A stretch of 64,000 nt of DNA from Cephalotrichum gorgonifer (Eukaryota; Ascomycota; Sordariomycetes; Microascales; Microascaceae), in assembly GCA_900312665.1 (NCBI GenBank), contig ONZQ02000001.1:4372640-4436639 (forward strand). The letters run 5' to 3'. The notes below the pieces were generated by a model, which did not search any database, was not told where the DNA came from, and was given only the letters and a program-made list of their open reading frames with translations. The position numbers and the translations under genes are program-made. Shown here piece by piece: positions 34,036 through 45,930 of this stretch; positions within the stretch are counted from its first letter, which is position 1, and each line of letters begins with the position of its first letter.

Positions 34036-37006
34036 TATTACGAGTAGTGGTTGGATGGGAGAAGCCAAGGGGGACCACGGTGGGACGCCCTGAGAGCGGA
34101 TGTATATGGGGCGATGGAGACCCTATCGTTCCGTGTTACGAGGAAAGCATGGAAACACGGACAAGGGCGATGTAGCGGAAGCGGCTTCCCGACGGGTATA
34201 AGTGGGATTTCCGTTTGCTGTGCTAGAGGGGAGAGCTGAAGTCGGTGATGGCCGATCGCGTATTCTGGAAGCTGAGGAGGGATGATCAGCATGCCGTCGC
34301 TGTCGGGACGAAGCAAAACTTGAAAGTAGATCTCAAAAGCGCTTGGGCTACTGAAACGAAATATCCATCATTTGGACGCAGGCGGGTTGTAGTGCTATTT
34401 TGTGTGATCCACTTGGTTGCGCAGGCAGATTTATGCGTCAGACGAACTGAAGAGCATCCTCTCACACAGAGCAGGTACTACCTCTGGGAGAATAGGCTCG
34501 TCGCAGACCGACACACGGGCGGGTTGATCAATCTAGATCAGGGTAATGGGACGGGATCTGGAGTCGCAATTGGGAGCGGGAACGGGAATGGGTAGTGGGG
34601 GAGTAGGCACAGGAGAGGCCAGAGAAGGTAAGGGAGGTATAATACGGAGTGAGGGCAAGTTAAAAGGAAGACTCCTTTTGTTGCGGTGCGCCTGGTGCGG
34701 CGGTTGTCGTCGAGCGCGGGCGAGGGCGTGGGTGAGGGCGAGTGCGAGGTGGATGGGGATAGATTCCCAAGTGGCGGGAAACGAGATGAAACAAACTCAG
34801 TCGCAATGGCTTTTCAACATACCTGTCTCAAGGGAAACCGGTGCTGGTAGGTTCAGGCGAACAAGCAGGTTGACGGCATCCTCATGCGCCCAGCAGATTC
34901 CACCCGAAGAAAAGAGGCGAACGACGTCGAAAGGGGGCTGGAGAGAGCCAGATTACAAAAAAGCAGGAATGCCGAGAGAGGACGAGAACCGAGGAGCAGC
35001 TAGCTGCAGATGGATGGATGGATGGCTAATTACAAGTATGTCTGGCGGGCAGTGGAGACACACTCCGCGAGGGCGGGGAGCGAACACAGGTGCAGGTCTC
35101 CAAGTATGGAAATGGATTAGCTCCGACGCTGGAGGTACCGAGGTGGATATGCCATGCCCGGGATTCCATGGCATGGCTGCAGGGGGGAACAGGGGTATGG
35201 TTATCAGGGTCCCCTGCTTCTCGGAGTGGAGGTGCTAAAGAGTAGCTCCACCGTATCGGAACATTACTCGGTATTCTATACATTCCTCCGTAAAGACTCT
35301 CGAACCGGGGCAGACACGACACGACCTGGGTAGTACTTGTGCTAGTTCTCGTGCGGGTAGTCCAATATACTCCGTGGTACTTGGACCTGGACGATTCGCT
35401 AACGCCACTTTTTCTTGTCATTCGTGGATTCCAAGTACCTAACTTGTATATGGTATTAACAGTCTCCAATTTTTACCATGCAGGGACTGGAGCGCACAAT
35501 TTTGTTCACGTCATGAGGACAGCGTCCGCCACCCCTATATTTTTGAATTCCATGCTAGTCCCAGTGGATCTCCGCGATTTCCCCATTAGTACTTGTACGA
35601 GCAAGCACACAAGAGATCGTCGCATCCACTAGATCAAAGGTGGCTGCCAATCGTAGAAATCCAATCCATCCCCCAGAGGCCCGACCGAGGGAGCACTCGA
35701 ATGCGTGAAAGTCGAACATGATCACTCCTTCTCGCCAGAATGCCAGGGGAAGTATCCATCACATCTCTTCAATCTGGATAATACTGGCCCTTGTTTGGAG
35801 TCCCGGTCGCCTGATACCCACGACGACTCATCGCAATCCCATCCCATCCCATGCCATCCAACCCCACAGCTTCCGAGCCTGCAGCTTGGCGCGCTTCTAA
35901 AATGAATACGGAGGAAATACAACTTCAAATATACGAGTTACCGCCGTTCCTAACTTCCAACCGTGGGACCCGGACCAGCGACGGTTGACATGTACAAGGT
36001 ACTCGTGCTCCGCGCATTGGGCTGTTTCTGTGCAAGTATAACAGTTATCCACACTCACTGGGAAGGATGGATGGACAAATCTGCTGGTGGGCCGGGGGCG
36101 GTACCGGCGGTGGGGGAATAATGTCCATGCAGAAAGATGGAAGGCACTGTGGGCACTTAGGTGCCGCTAACCCAGGGGTTGGCGACGCCTCCACATTGAC
36201 GGGCAGGCTGCATGTACGAAGTACAAGAAGGAGCGATGGATCCTCACTTAGCACGCCACTAGTATAGATACTTACTCGTAGTTCCTTTGAATACGATATG
36301 GCCAGAGGAAGCAAAAGCCCACGCCGGTGGACTTAGCCTTTGCATTGGTGGGTACAGCTGTGATGATTGCTACGATGCCTATCATGGATCTCTGCTTGTA
36401 CGAGTCAATTTGAGAAGGTGCTAACAAGAGAGCCTTTGCTTCCAAATGCATCGCCAACCGTGGTGGAGGTTATACTCTACTCGTGGTACTGACATCCCGG
36501 CCCAGTAAATACGAGTATGCACTCGTGCGCTTGGACCGGAGCGTTCGGTATCCTGTTCAGTGCCCGTACACAATACCGAGATCATCCCATCTCCAGTGGG
36601 AATGGGTCCTCGAGCCCCCTTCCATTAATACAACCCAACCGCGATTCTGTCATCTGAAGAGGAAAGCGGCCGGCATCCGTGCGAACGGGGCGTCGGAGCG
36701 CAGGAGAGGTCCCTGCCTCGCCTCCCTCTCCACGCACCCCTTCATTGCAGCGGTCGGTAACGACTTGCATGGTAACTACTTGCACACGGCAACATGAATA
36801 GAATACTAGACCGAGAAGGGTCGAGCGATCCCATGAAATGGAGCCATACAAGTATTACTTGCCTGGATTGTGCCAACCCGTTGCCGTCTTTGGGTCGCCG
36901 TTGGCATCCCCACCTGTTTCATCCATTGCGTTTCAACTTCTCGCTTATCGCTATTAATATTGCCGGAGCGAACGGGTTATCGCAACCCGCGGTCGATAAT
37001 ATTACC

Positions 37007-37054
37007 GATAATATTATCCACCCGTCTCCAATCATCAAGTATTTGAATACTTGA
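37007..37054. repeat. Pair of short palindromes
   Basis: GATAATATTATC (37007-37018) is a perfect 12-bp palindrome; 37035-37054 has 9-bp perfect arms (TCAAGTATT / AATACTTGA) around two bases. Their function, if any, is unknown. Confidence 0.75.
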
Positions 37055-40000
37055 AGACCGACCGGTAGACTACACGGAGCGGGGCAGTCCAATTATGAAC
37101 TCGGGATGATAGTTATCGCTTATGCAAGGCAGACAGCTCGCTCCCATGTCTAGTGTCTAACGATGCATGCTATGGGGGTGCTCTTTCTCTCCTACCGTTA
37201 TGTCCATGCCCAATGTGCTCTCAAATTCACCCGGCACTCGGGCAGGCACGCACCACTGTGGATACCGAAAGGCGGGACATAGCAACCGCAACCCAAACAT
37301 TATATGGTAGCTCAAGAGAAGGGACAATGGAGACCTACGAGCGCAGAACGTGGATTGTGAGAGTGTGTTGACATCGGTCTGATGCTTGTCCACACCTAGC
37401 CCATGTTGTTATGCCAGTAGTCTACTACGTAAGGGCGAGAGAGAGCTATGTCACCCCTCCGAGCGGTCGTTTCCGCCTCACCTAGGAGTGGGCGCGTGCA
37501 TTCCGGCTTGCCGCATTATATTGAAAATACGCTTACATTTTACTAGCAAGCATCATTCATGATTCACGGTCAGGCGTGGCGAGGCGTAGCATGGCGTCTC
37601 TCGACACCTGACGCGTTGTGAACTCGGTCCCGAGGACATTATGGAATGTTTCCGCGGTGGATCTTCTCTCGCCCCCTACGTCGCTCGCAAAGGCGTCGTC
37701 GCATGCAAGGGGGTTGAATAGAGCTTTGACTAACACGGAGCCCGAGTGATACTGCTGGTTGAAAGATGGAAGACGGAATACATACGATAATTAGATGCAC
37801 ACTCGGAGCGCCTTCGTCTTGTGCCAAGTAACTCCTCCCGAGTTCGAGTCCGAGTCCAACGCCGATGGCTTTGAGTTGTCGTGGGCCACATCCTCAGGGA
37901 TCGACAGGTACCTACCTGCAATATCACACACAACGCAACTCGGAGCCTCTGAACGAGTACTCGTAGCATGCGGCCACCACCCACGCCATTGACGCCACCC
38001 ACCGCCGAAAGCAGCCACCGGACTCCGCGAGAAGGGCCGTGTCCTCGTCACCAAGCAGCATCTCATCTCCACCATTTACTATTGTTGGGAAAGCCTTCTT
38101 CCGACCCGCACAGCGCCAACAACGGCTTCTCTAACAAGGCCAGCAAAAAAAAAGACACCACCGCCCTACGCCTCTCCCGACGAAGTTTGTCCGAGCTATC
38201 CTTCAGATCCTACCGCCCAAAGCCACCCCGGCCGACCGTAGGATCAGAGACTTATATGAGTACATGTACTGGGGCTTTCAAACACTGCAGATAGAAATTT
38301 TCTGGAAGCCCATCACGCCTAGCGTGACAAAACCTCCGTCCTCCCTCCCTAAGCGATGCAACGGAAGGGATAAAGGGGAGAGAGCAAAAAGCAAGCGGAC
38401 CCTGTATGTCGCACTCGCTCAGACTAGTGGCACAAGGCATGAGATACGATCACAAACCCTATCAGCACAGGTACTTTGCTTGTATTGTCGACTTGGATGC
38501 AAACATCTGCCATGTCCGGCTATGAGGAGATGCCACGCCAGTGCCCGGTAGCACTTCGGGATCCCGTGGGCAGGGCAGGGTGCATGTGCATGAGACCAGA
38601 GATGTGCTCGGCCATACCCAGGCGCCATTTTCCCCATCCCGCTGCAGTATATGTATTAATGCAACGCACCATCAGCCACCAGAGAAATTGCCATACAAGT
38701 ACGTGTTATTCGCAAGCATGGACAACCAGAGATGCGGTCAACGCTACAGCTTGTGGGCATGCAAGCCCCTTACCCCTTTTGGGTAAATAGCAACATTTTT
38801 AGGCTGGGGGTTGGTGGAATCGGCGACTTTCCGGGGAGGCCTGTTCCCGGCCGCAAAGATCCTCTAGTTGACAACCAAGTCTCGCCCTTTCCTTCTCCCC
38901 CCTGAGGCGATCATTGATCCACGGGCCCCCTGACAGCCGGTGCGGTGCGTCCGAGGCCCGTGAGGTGGGGGGCGGGATGCGGGATGGGGAGATCGTCCGG
39001 CCGGTGTACCAGACACCGTGAGTTTTGCTCTTTTATTTGCCTAATTGCAGGTTGTTGTTTCACCCAAGCACGCATGCCGATGGTGCCCACAACTTGGCCA
39101 TGGTACGAAGCAATACGGCCCTTCATCTCGGGATGGAGGTAGTAACGTGTAAGAATAAGGCACTCGAGGGTGTGCTGACGTTTCAGCTTCGGACACCGAT
39201 ACCGACGCTTCTTATTTCTTGTTCCTCCTCTTCCCTTTCCCATCCCGCGAACGGGTTTGCCGTCCCGCCGCAGGACCTGTTCCGGGTCGGGAGAGTCCCG
39301 GCGCTAGGGACTTAATCTGATGCCACGAAACAAGTCTCCGAACGCCCTGAGCGACGAATACTTCTATTATTACTATATTGTAGTTAGACTGTTCCCATTA
39401 GTCGTCCGTCAACCGCTCTCTCCCCCGCCCCCCACTAACCAAGTCACGGTGGCGGGACGGCGAAAGAAAATGATTCGTCACTGAATCCGGACGAAATGAG
39501 GCGCGCCGATCCGAACACTCTCCACCGCCGCGCGGAGGACGTTAATTGCCAAACCCCAGAGGACCTGGATTTCAAGCGACGCCTTAGCATTCCCAGGCAC
39601 GCCCGACATCCGAGGACTTGTATGGTCTAATACGTCATTCCCCTTCCTTCAGGCGGGGCAGTAGGGCGCTGCCCATCCCTGTATGTGTAAGAGTACTTGT
39701 ACTTACACCCCGTACTAGCTGCCGGCCCATTGATCAGCTCGACGCCACAAAATTGGGATTCTCTAAATAACACTTTAGTTCGGGAGGAGTCACTTGATAG
39801 TTAACCGCTAGTTTACCGTCGAAAACTACTTGTACATCTACTTGTCCTCGGCGGTTTTCCCGGGGAGGGGGACACGCGCATGGCCGCAGAGGCCAATTCA
39901 GGAACGCTGGCGGCAAAAATGGGCACAATTGAGTTCAGCTGCTCGTACGCGTAATGATGTAATTTCGAGCTATCATTCTGGTCAGCGAGTATGGATTATA

Positions 40001-42256
40001 TAGAATATCGATCGCCTTTTACGGATACCAGAACGGCCCCAGCCAGCCAGCCTCCGCGGAGGACAGGGCCGGGAGGATCCCGGGCCCGGTGACATGGTTG
40101 GCTCGCCGTGCATGGACTGATCGGAACGCCAAGAACCCTATCACTCGGGTGGTGGAGAGGAGGGAAAAGCCAGCCAGCCAGCCACCTTCCCCATTCGTTG
40201 TTGGCATTGACCCTCAGTCGTGGAGCGAATCGGTGTTCAGCCGTTCCTCCACCAAAATTACTAGTTACTTGGAGTACTCGTACTTGTATAGCGCCAAGGA
40301 GCTAAGAACGGAAGATTACTCTGTACACTTGTCGAAAGGATTCCGAAGACTACATGTGTTACTTGTACCCACCCACACCACCAAACCCCCCCCCCCCCCC
40401 CTAAAAAAAAACATCAATCAATAGCGCCAGAAGGATTCCGACTGACCTATTCACCCGCGTTAGTGAGGGCAAGATGCGAGGTATCTCCCTTTTCAGTGCT
40501 TCCCTCCCACGTGTGTCCCTCCGAGCATTCATCCTGGGAAAACGGGGTGCTCCCTGCCCAGTCTAACCCAGCGGGCTTAGCTCGCCAGAGACAACTTGTA
40601 CTATACCGGGAATATATCCCCCCGACGTTCAAGGAAGAAATGAAATAGTGGTCAGTATACGGAGTACGAGCGCGAGTACTAGTGCCCCCGCCTCTTCTTT
40701 TTTTCATCTTTTCTCATTTTGGCCCCTGCATGCTGCTACTGGCACATGTGCCTGCAAGTGGGAGCTAGCTAGCTAGCTTAACGCTTTTTGACAGATTGCG
40801 AGGACGAATGTGCAAAAGAGCGAGGGCTTTTTGACACTGGGCTCCCGGCAGTAGGACATCGCGATCTAACGACCTGGTGGGAGAGACACATTGAGGCAGG
40901 GGTGCAACCCTGTAGGGACCGCCACCACCAACCACTCTTTCCCCCGAGAGGCTCCATCCCTAGGACCATGGCGCGTCGGTTTCGTGTCAGGTTGGAATCT
41001 CACTTATCTCGACTCATGCTCACCGGAACGTGTCAGGTCGGGGAGGGTCAGAATGCGGAATGCGGCGCAGAGTCTATAAGCTTATACTTGTATGGATTGT
41101 TGGCCGTGGACGGAGACCACCCGGACCGCGCCACAAGCAAGGCGAGAAACTGACTCTGTTCGACCATGGGTTCAGCGGACGTGCCGAACCATCAAGCAGC
41201 AGGTCCGGGGCTACTTTTGGGCCCCGAAATTCTGAGAGTTCGCTCTTGAATAGCTTCTCTTGGTAGTACTTGTACTCCAGATGATGCACTGAAGGCACCG
41301 ACGCTGGGCTTCCAGCTCTCGTAAGTCGTTCAGTCGGCTCGGAAGGGGGACAGGAACCGGGCTGCTGTCGTGGCTTGCTCACGCATCCTCGCGCCGAGAA
41401 GTAGTCCAATAATACAATATGCACTATTATTACATTACTAGTATCACAGCATGAGAGAAAAAAAACTTGGGACGATCCGGGGTCGTCTGCGCTGCTGCAA
41501 GGGGTCTCTCAGCTGAAATCAGGCGGGTCGTCGAACGGCGGACCGACCCACACAGATGCACCATTGACTTGGACCTCTTTGGACACATCCATGGGGATTT
41601 ACATATCCACAGTTCGTTCCGGAGAGGTACTTCCATAATAGCTAATTCGTTTGTATACTCATACCTCCGCACTTGTACCAAGTATTACATGTAGTCATTA
41701 TTAGATGTTCCTCAGCGCCTATTGAACCTCGAAAATGTTCCACAAAAATCACACTCCATGAGTATTACCATCGCCGCCCGATTATAGCTCTCGAATGTCG
41801 TTGACAGGACGGGCAGGGCCAGCTCGTACAGACAGCCAGACATATATCTCTGAGCTGAGGGGCTCTGTGTGCAACGTATGACCGCCCTGCTGAACGAGTA
41901 CTCAGTCGAAGCAACAACTCATACCCGGTGTTAGTGTAAATCCCGGGTACCAACATACCGGGCTTCTCGACTTGGAAAGATCAACGTGCTCCAATATATT
42001 TCTACGCATCCGTCCGCGCATTCCCCCGGTCTCCAAGTCGATACCCGGGGGAAGACTCAGATAGTAATGTCCGGGCACTGCCGCTGGCCGTTTATGTGTA
42101 AAAGCGACAATTACATGCAACGATCAGTCGTCGTCTGGGGGAAGGTGCAGAAACGGCCGGGCCGCGGTCGTACGGGACTTGTCGTGGGACAAACTCGACT
42201 CCCTCCATCGAGAAGTAGCATGTGCCCCATGCTGTCTTTGATACACCCCTGGACCA

Positions 42257-42304
42257 AAAAAAAAAAAAGAAAAAGAAAAAAAAAAAGAAAGAAAGAAAAA
42301 AAAG
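42257..42304 (+). repeat. A-rich tract with GAAA units
   Basis: About 48 nt of A with scattered G. It creates artificial lysine- and phenylalanine-rich open frames on the two strands. Could be a relic poly-A tail or simple slippage. Confidence 0.8.
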
Positions 42305-43093
42305 ACACACCTGGGAGGGGAAGGGGAGATCACGCCCGCGCCCAACAGGATTCCAGCATGCATCAGGATATGTACCTCCGCAATGCTACCATCAATGCGG
42401 GGAGCCATGCGGTGTGCTTTCCATGGTCACCCTCTCTGGTGTTGCAGTGGGGTAGGTTGAGAGAAAGAAGAAAAGAAAAAAGAAAAAAGCAAGCGGGCAA
42501 CTTGAGTGACCGGATCCTGATCGACGGCCGCAAGAAATCGCACTTGCCCCTTCCAACCCCCGCATCAAGAATGTAACCACCGAGAACCATGGTTCCATTC
42601 ACTATTCACTCCGGCCCGTCGTTGCGACTTCCTGTTCTGGGAGAATACAGGTGGAGAGGAGAGGTCCGAGGGCTGATCAATGTTGGTCTGAACATCAAGA
42701 GGTCAAGGCGCAAAAAAGTCGACCGCCGCCCAGTCCGAGGGTCAAAGCATCGGACACACCCGCCTCCCCTCATCGTCCATTCCATCGCATGCATGACATG
42801 AACCGCCTTTTTCTTCTATAAGTCTTGGCATTCAGACTTGTTTGTCTACCATACACCAGGACCAGTCCCCCACTCGCCAATGTGCCACCTTGATACTACA
42901 TAGCATTGTTCTCGACTTCCGGGACCCGCCCCTCTTGCTTGCCTTTAGAACCCCTGGACGACCCGGCCGGTCCAGTCGTCGGGCCCGGTCAGGTTCCCGG
43001 CCCATCTCCGACTCCAGGTCGAAATATACCTCCCACCTCCCCCAAAAAACCCACTTCACCCCCGAGATCCGAGACCCGAGACCTTAAATATTG

Positions 43094-43312
43094 TCAGATC
43101 CGTCCGTAGATTGCCTTTATTTTGGAGCCATACCAAGCCGACCCGGCGCATAGCCGTCTCTGGCAGAGGTCGCACACCCTCAGCTCCTTCCTGGCGCCGG
43201 ACTTGACGAGTGCGGAGCAGTGCCTGGGGTTAATCCCGCCCTTGGCACAGGTATCTCTGATCTCATGGCCCCAGTGGCCGCAGTCATACTGGATGTTCTC
43301 GGCGGAGCACAT
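43094..43312 (-). CDS. Small cysteine-rich protein (72 aa)
   Basis: Starts MCSAENIQYDCGHWG. The 72 residues carry cysteines and histidines in zinc-ligand-like spacing: C2, C11-H13, a CAKGG segment, HC, and VCDLCQRRLC near the end. There is no signal peptide, so an intracellular zinc-binding mini-protein is likelier than a secreted effector. Similar small proteins with a YxCGHxG...C....HC pattern are common in filamentous ascomycetes, with no known role. An upstream in-frame ATG would add 15 Lys/Arg/Gly residues; the 43312 start gives the conserved-looking N-terminus. No intron needed. Confidence 0.55.
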   Translation of the reverse strand: MCSAENIQYDCGHWGHEIRDTCAKGGINPRHCSALVKSGARKELRVCDLCQRRLCAGSAWYGSKIKAIYGRI

Positions 43313-44916
43313 GGTCGATATTCCCCCCCCTTTGTTTCCCCCTCTTCTCCGCTTCACCCCTCAGTTTTCGCCGGGGAGTATCTTGGTGCTCTCATCGGTT
43401 ACCAAGCTTCGCTATCGAGGTCGGTGGCTTTTAGGACGGGAAGATGATCGTCATCAGAGTTAAATCGGCCCGCTGACGTTCTCCTTTTTCATGCCCGGTT
43501 AGACGAGAAGCAGGATGCCCCACGAGTCTCCAGGACCGCCTCGGGATATATGCGATAACGGGTGTAAGTAAAGCCTAGGATATGGGAAGAGCTGCGGAGG
43601 TTGCGCGAACCTGAGGCTTGCGAGCCCGGCACTGGTATGCCACCATTGAAGTCCACAACGGCGAAGCTGCCCAGCTTTCTATAGATTCGCCGGATGCTAT
43701 TCTATCACTTCCAAAGTAACTCCGCCCATACACAGGATAGGCCCAATGAAGAATTTACGTCTCGCTCCCAGCGCTTCTCGGAACGTATAGTTGTGGGGCC
43801 CCCATTCCCCCTTTGACTGTTTCGTTGTTTCTGAAAACAGCCACGGCCCCAGGAACAAAGGGAAGGTCTCGTCGGCCTATTATTAGGGCGGCGCCTACCC
43901 AGAAACCAGACGGAATTGGCATGGGAGTTGGCTCATTGTGTCTTGACGTACCTGAAATAGACATACTCCTTCCGTCGATCCCGTCCTTCCTCAAGATGCG
44001 CAAGCTAGGTATTATGCCGGGGAAGGGGTCTTTCCGAACAAAGCCATCCATCCCAACATTTTATTCGATGAAACAACTACGGGGAGGTTCGGGGAGCCTT
44101 GGGGGAATAAAGTCGGCGTAGATGGTGACTGGGAGGGCTGAAATGATATTTACCACATGGTATGAGCTCGTCTCGAATGGGTAATTCGAGAAGACAGGCT
44201 CCAGCTCTCGGGGAATACAGAAAAATGCGTGCACAGTTTGTGATATCAGAGATGTCATATTTATGCTCTGTCGGCCATCCCCGAGTTGCCTCGCCCCTGC
44301 CCCCGTCGGGACAAGTTCTCCAGCAATTAATCGCCTGAGTCCAAGCGATGGAGTGGCAGTTGCCATGGGCGAAATTCGTGAGTGGCATGAGGTTGGGAAG
44401 AGACCATGCCCCAGGGAAAGAGCGATTCTTGCATGTGGCAGTCATCTCATGCCAAGCGACCAGGAAGGTACGGAGTACCAGGTGGAAGGCTACTCTTTCC
44501 TCCTGGTAGAGGTTGAAAGGGGGCATACAGGATCCGACCTGGTATGTCAACCACTTCCTTCCCCTGTTCACGCATTTGCCTGTTGCGCCTGCCACGGCCA
44601 GAACGAAGGCTTCCTAGCATGGAAAGCGCGAGACATGCTTGCTTCGCCTACTACAGGAGCCACCGAAGAGAGCTGGAAGCCTACTTCTAATGTTATATGG
44701 GCTTGTCAACTATCTTCAATCTCTGGGTCTCCGTTCCTCATCCACACACACACACACACGCACAGCCACGCACTCCTCGAACACCCGCATCCAACGAATA
44801 TTATCACTTAGAGCCAGTTTATATCCTTCTACATTTACAGATATCATTCATTCCAAATTCTCCTTTTCAGCAAACCATTCCACCAACAAGTCAATCTCCT
44901 TGGAGCCTTCCACATC
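43313..44916. other. Spacer with a possible decayed reading frame
   Basis: The minus-strand frame from 44366 to 43755 is open apart from one TAA (44063-44061), and the plus strand also has open frames there. I could not identify either. A CA microsatellite lies at 44743-44760. TACGGAGTAC occurs at 44469-44478. The last part is the leader of the 161-aa gene, with pyrimidine tracts ending in CAG that may mark a 5'UTR intron. Confidence 0.4.
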
Positions 44917-45475
44917 ATGTCGGACTTTACCTCCAAGATCAAGTGTGCCGTCGACAAGGCTACATCTGTTGCCCGGAACATGGCACAGGACGCTACCGAC
45001 ATGAAGGACAAGCCGGAAGATAGCCACGTTAATGTTGATGATGTTGAAGACGGGTTCTTCGAGATGCAACCAGAGGAGCACCAGTGCGACGAACGTTGTG
45101 ACTCGAGCGACAAACGTTACGGCCCGAACGATGAACCTTATGACCCGATCAATAGCCGTTACGACTCAAAGGAAGAACGCTTCGACTCGAATGCCGACCG
45201 CTTTGCTGCCGCTTCCGAATTTGACATGTCGCCTGTCTCCCAAGAGTCGCAGGTATGTTTACATCCTCCAAGGCGTAAGAGACCGCGAACTTTTGGAAAG
45301 TTGGACTAACACTATACCCACTTAGAAGCTTGCGGGTAGCATGGAAAAAGAGCTTATGGACTCAGACATGAGGGAACAAGGAACCCATAGCCGTGACCAG
45401 GAAGCGATGGGGGGGGCCAATCTGCCAACTTCCCAATACATGCCGGACTCTCCTAGTGCCGGGAAGCGGTCGTAG
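44917..45475 (+). CDS. 161-aa hydrophilic protein with seven-residue repeats
   Basis: Exons 44917-45252 and 45326-45475; the 73-nt intron has GTATGT, a CTAAC site and TTAG, and the frame stays open for 50 more codons to a stop. The protein starts MSDFTSKIKCAVDKATSVAR, then an Ala/Asp/Lys-rich helix-like segment. Residues 58-99 are six tandem seven-residue units (pattern x-x-R-[YFC]-D-S-x, for example DERCDSS, DKRYGPN, EERFDSN). The whole is hydrophilic, with no signal peptide or membrane segment. The style recalls small stress-induced disordered proteins, but I do not recognise the family and assign no function. Confidence 0.7.
45088..45213 (+). repeat. Six 21-bp coding repeat units
   Basis: Six in-frame units of seven codons each, diverged at the DNA level but regular in period, with an aromatic or Cys residue always at the fourth position. 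Confidence 0.8.
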
Positions 45476-45930
45476 ATACCATTCAGTATTTGGCAAGGAG
45501 AAACTCCGGGAATGCACCAGATGTGATGGGCGATGGGTGTATAGTTTGATTTCCAGTTCCCGGGGCTCTCGGAGACTTGGAGCTTGTGATGTCCTGCAGG
45601 ACGGACGGATGGAATGGTGACTAGGAAATCGAGGCCTCCTATAGAACCAATATATGCGAGTATACCTACCAAATAAGTACCATCCCAACCTGCCTCCCTA
45701 TTGTGTAGAGGCCATATATGTATGTTGGTATTAGGGGTGGTCATCTCAGACCTTTCCTACTTTCCGGTTCAGTTCAAGAAATAAAGCTCGAGTCAAACTC
45801 CAGACCAAACAGCACGACACCAGGCCCGAAAAAAAAAACACAACGCCCTTTCCATTTCCCTTTCCATATCCCTATCCCTACCCTATCCCTATCCCTATCC
45901 CTATCCCTTTCCCTTTCCACCCTATACAGT
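45476..45930. other. Convergent 3' spacer with CCCTAT/CCCTTT tract
   Basis: Between the stop of the 161-aa gene and the stop of the minus-strand membrane protein. 45848-45920 is built of CCCTAT, CCCTTT and CCATTT-like hexamers; in the minus sense it is a GGGATA/GGGAAA tract starting about 10 nt past a stop codon. Confidence 0.7.

Larger units (their letters stand above)
34036..43093. other. About 9 kb without a convincing gene
   Basis: The first 1 kb is presumably promoter and 5'UTR of the 1296-aa protein gene. Beyond that, short open frames occur on both strands, but none has a plausible start plus domain plus splice pattern. There are many GTAC-type motifs (35334, 35590, 36000, 39691, 40273, 40658), clustered palindromes (37007-37054; 40741-40778), poly-C/poly-A runs (40386-40410) and an A-rich tract (42257-42304). 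No transposase, reverse transcriptase or terminal repeat is visible. It may be an old decayed region or regulatory. Confidence 0.5.

Noticed and set aside
34546..35238. 230-codon plus-strand frame upstream of the 1296-aa gene
   Set aside because: No domain, biased composition, no ATG-context or splice support; lies in a presumed promoter region.
40386..40410. Poly-C followed by poly-A as a possible retroelement tail
   Set aside because: No upstream element sequence, target-site duplication or ORF could be seen; homopolymer slippage is enough to explain it.
42092..42602. Frames rich in Lys on plus and Phe on minus around the A-rich tract
   Set aside because: Produced by the poly-A/GAAA simple repeat, not by a gene.
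44077..44595. 172-codon minus-strand frame
   Set aside because: No recognisable domain, overlaps other open frames in both directions, and codon use is not gene-like.
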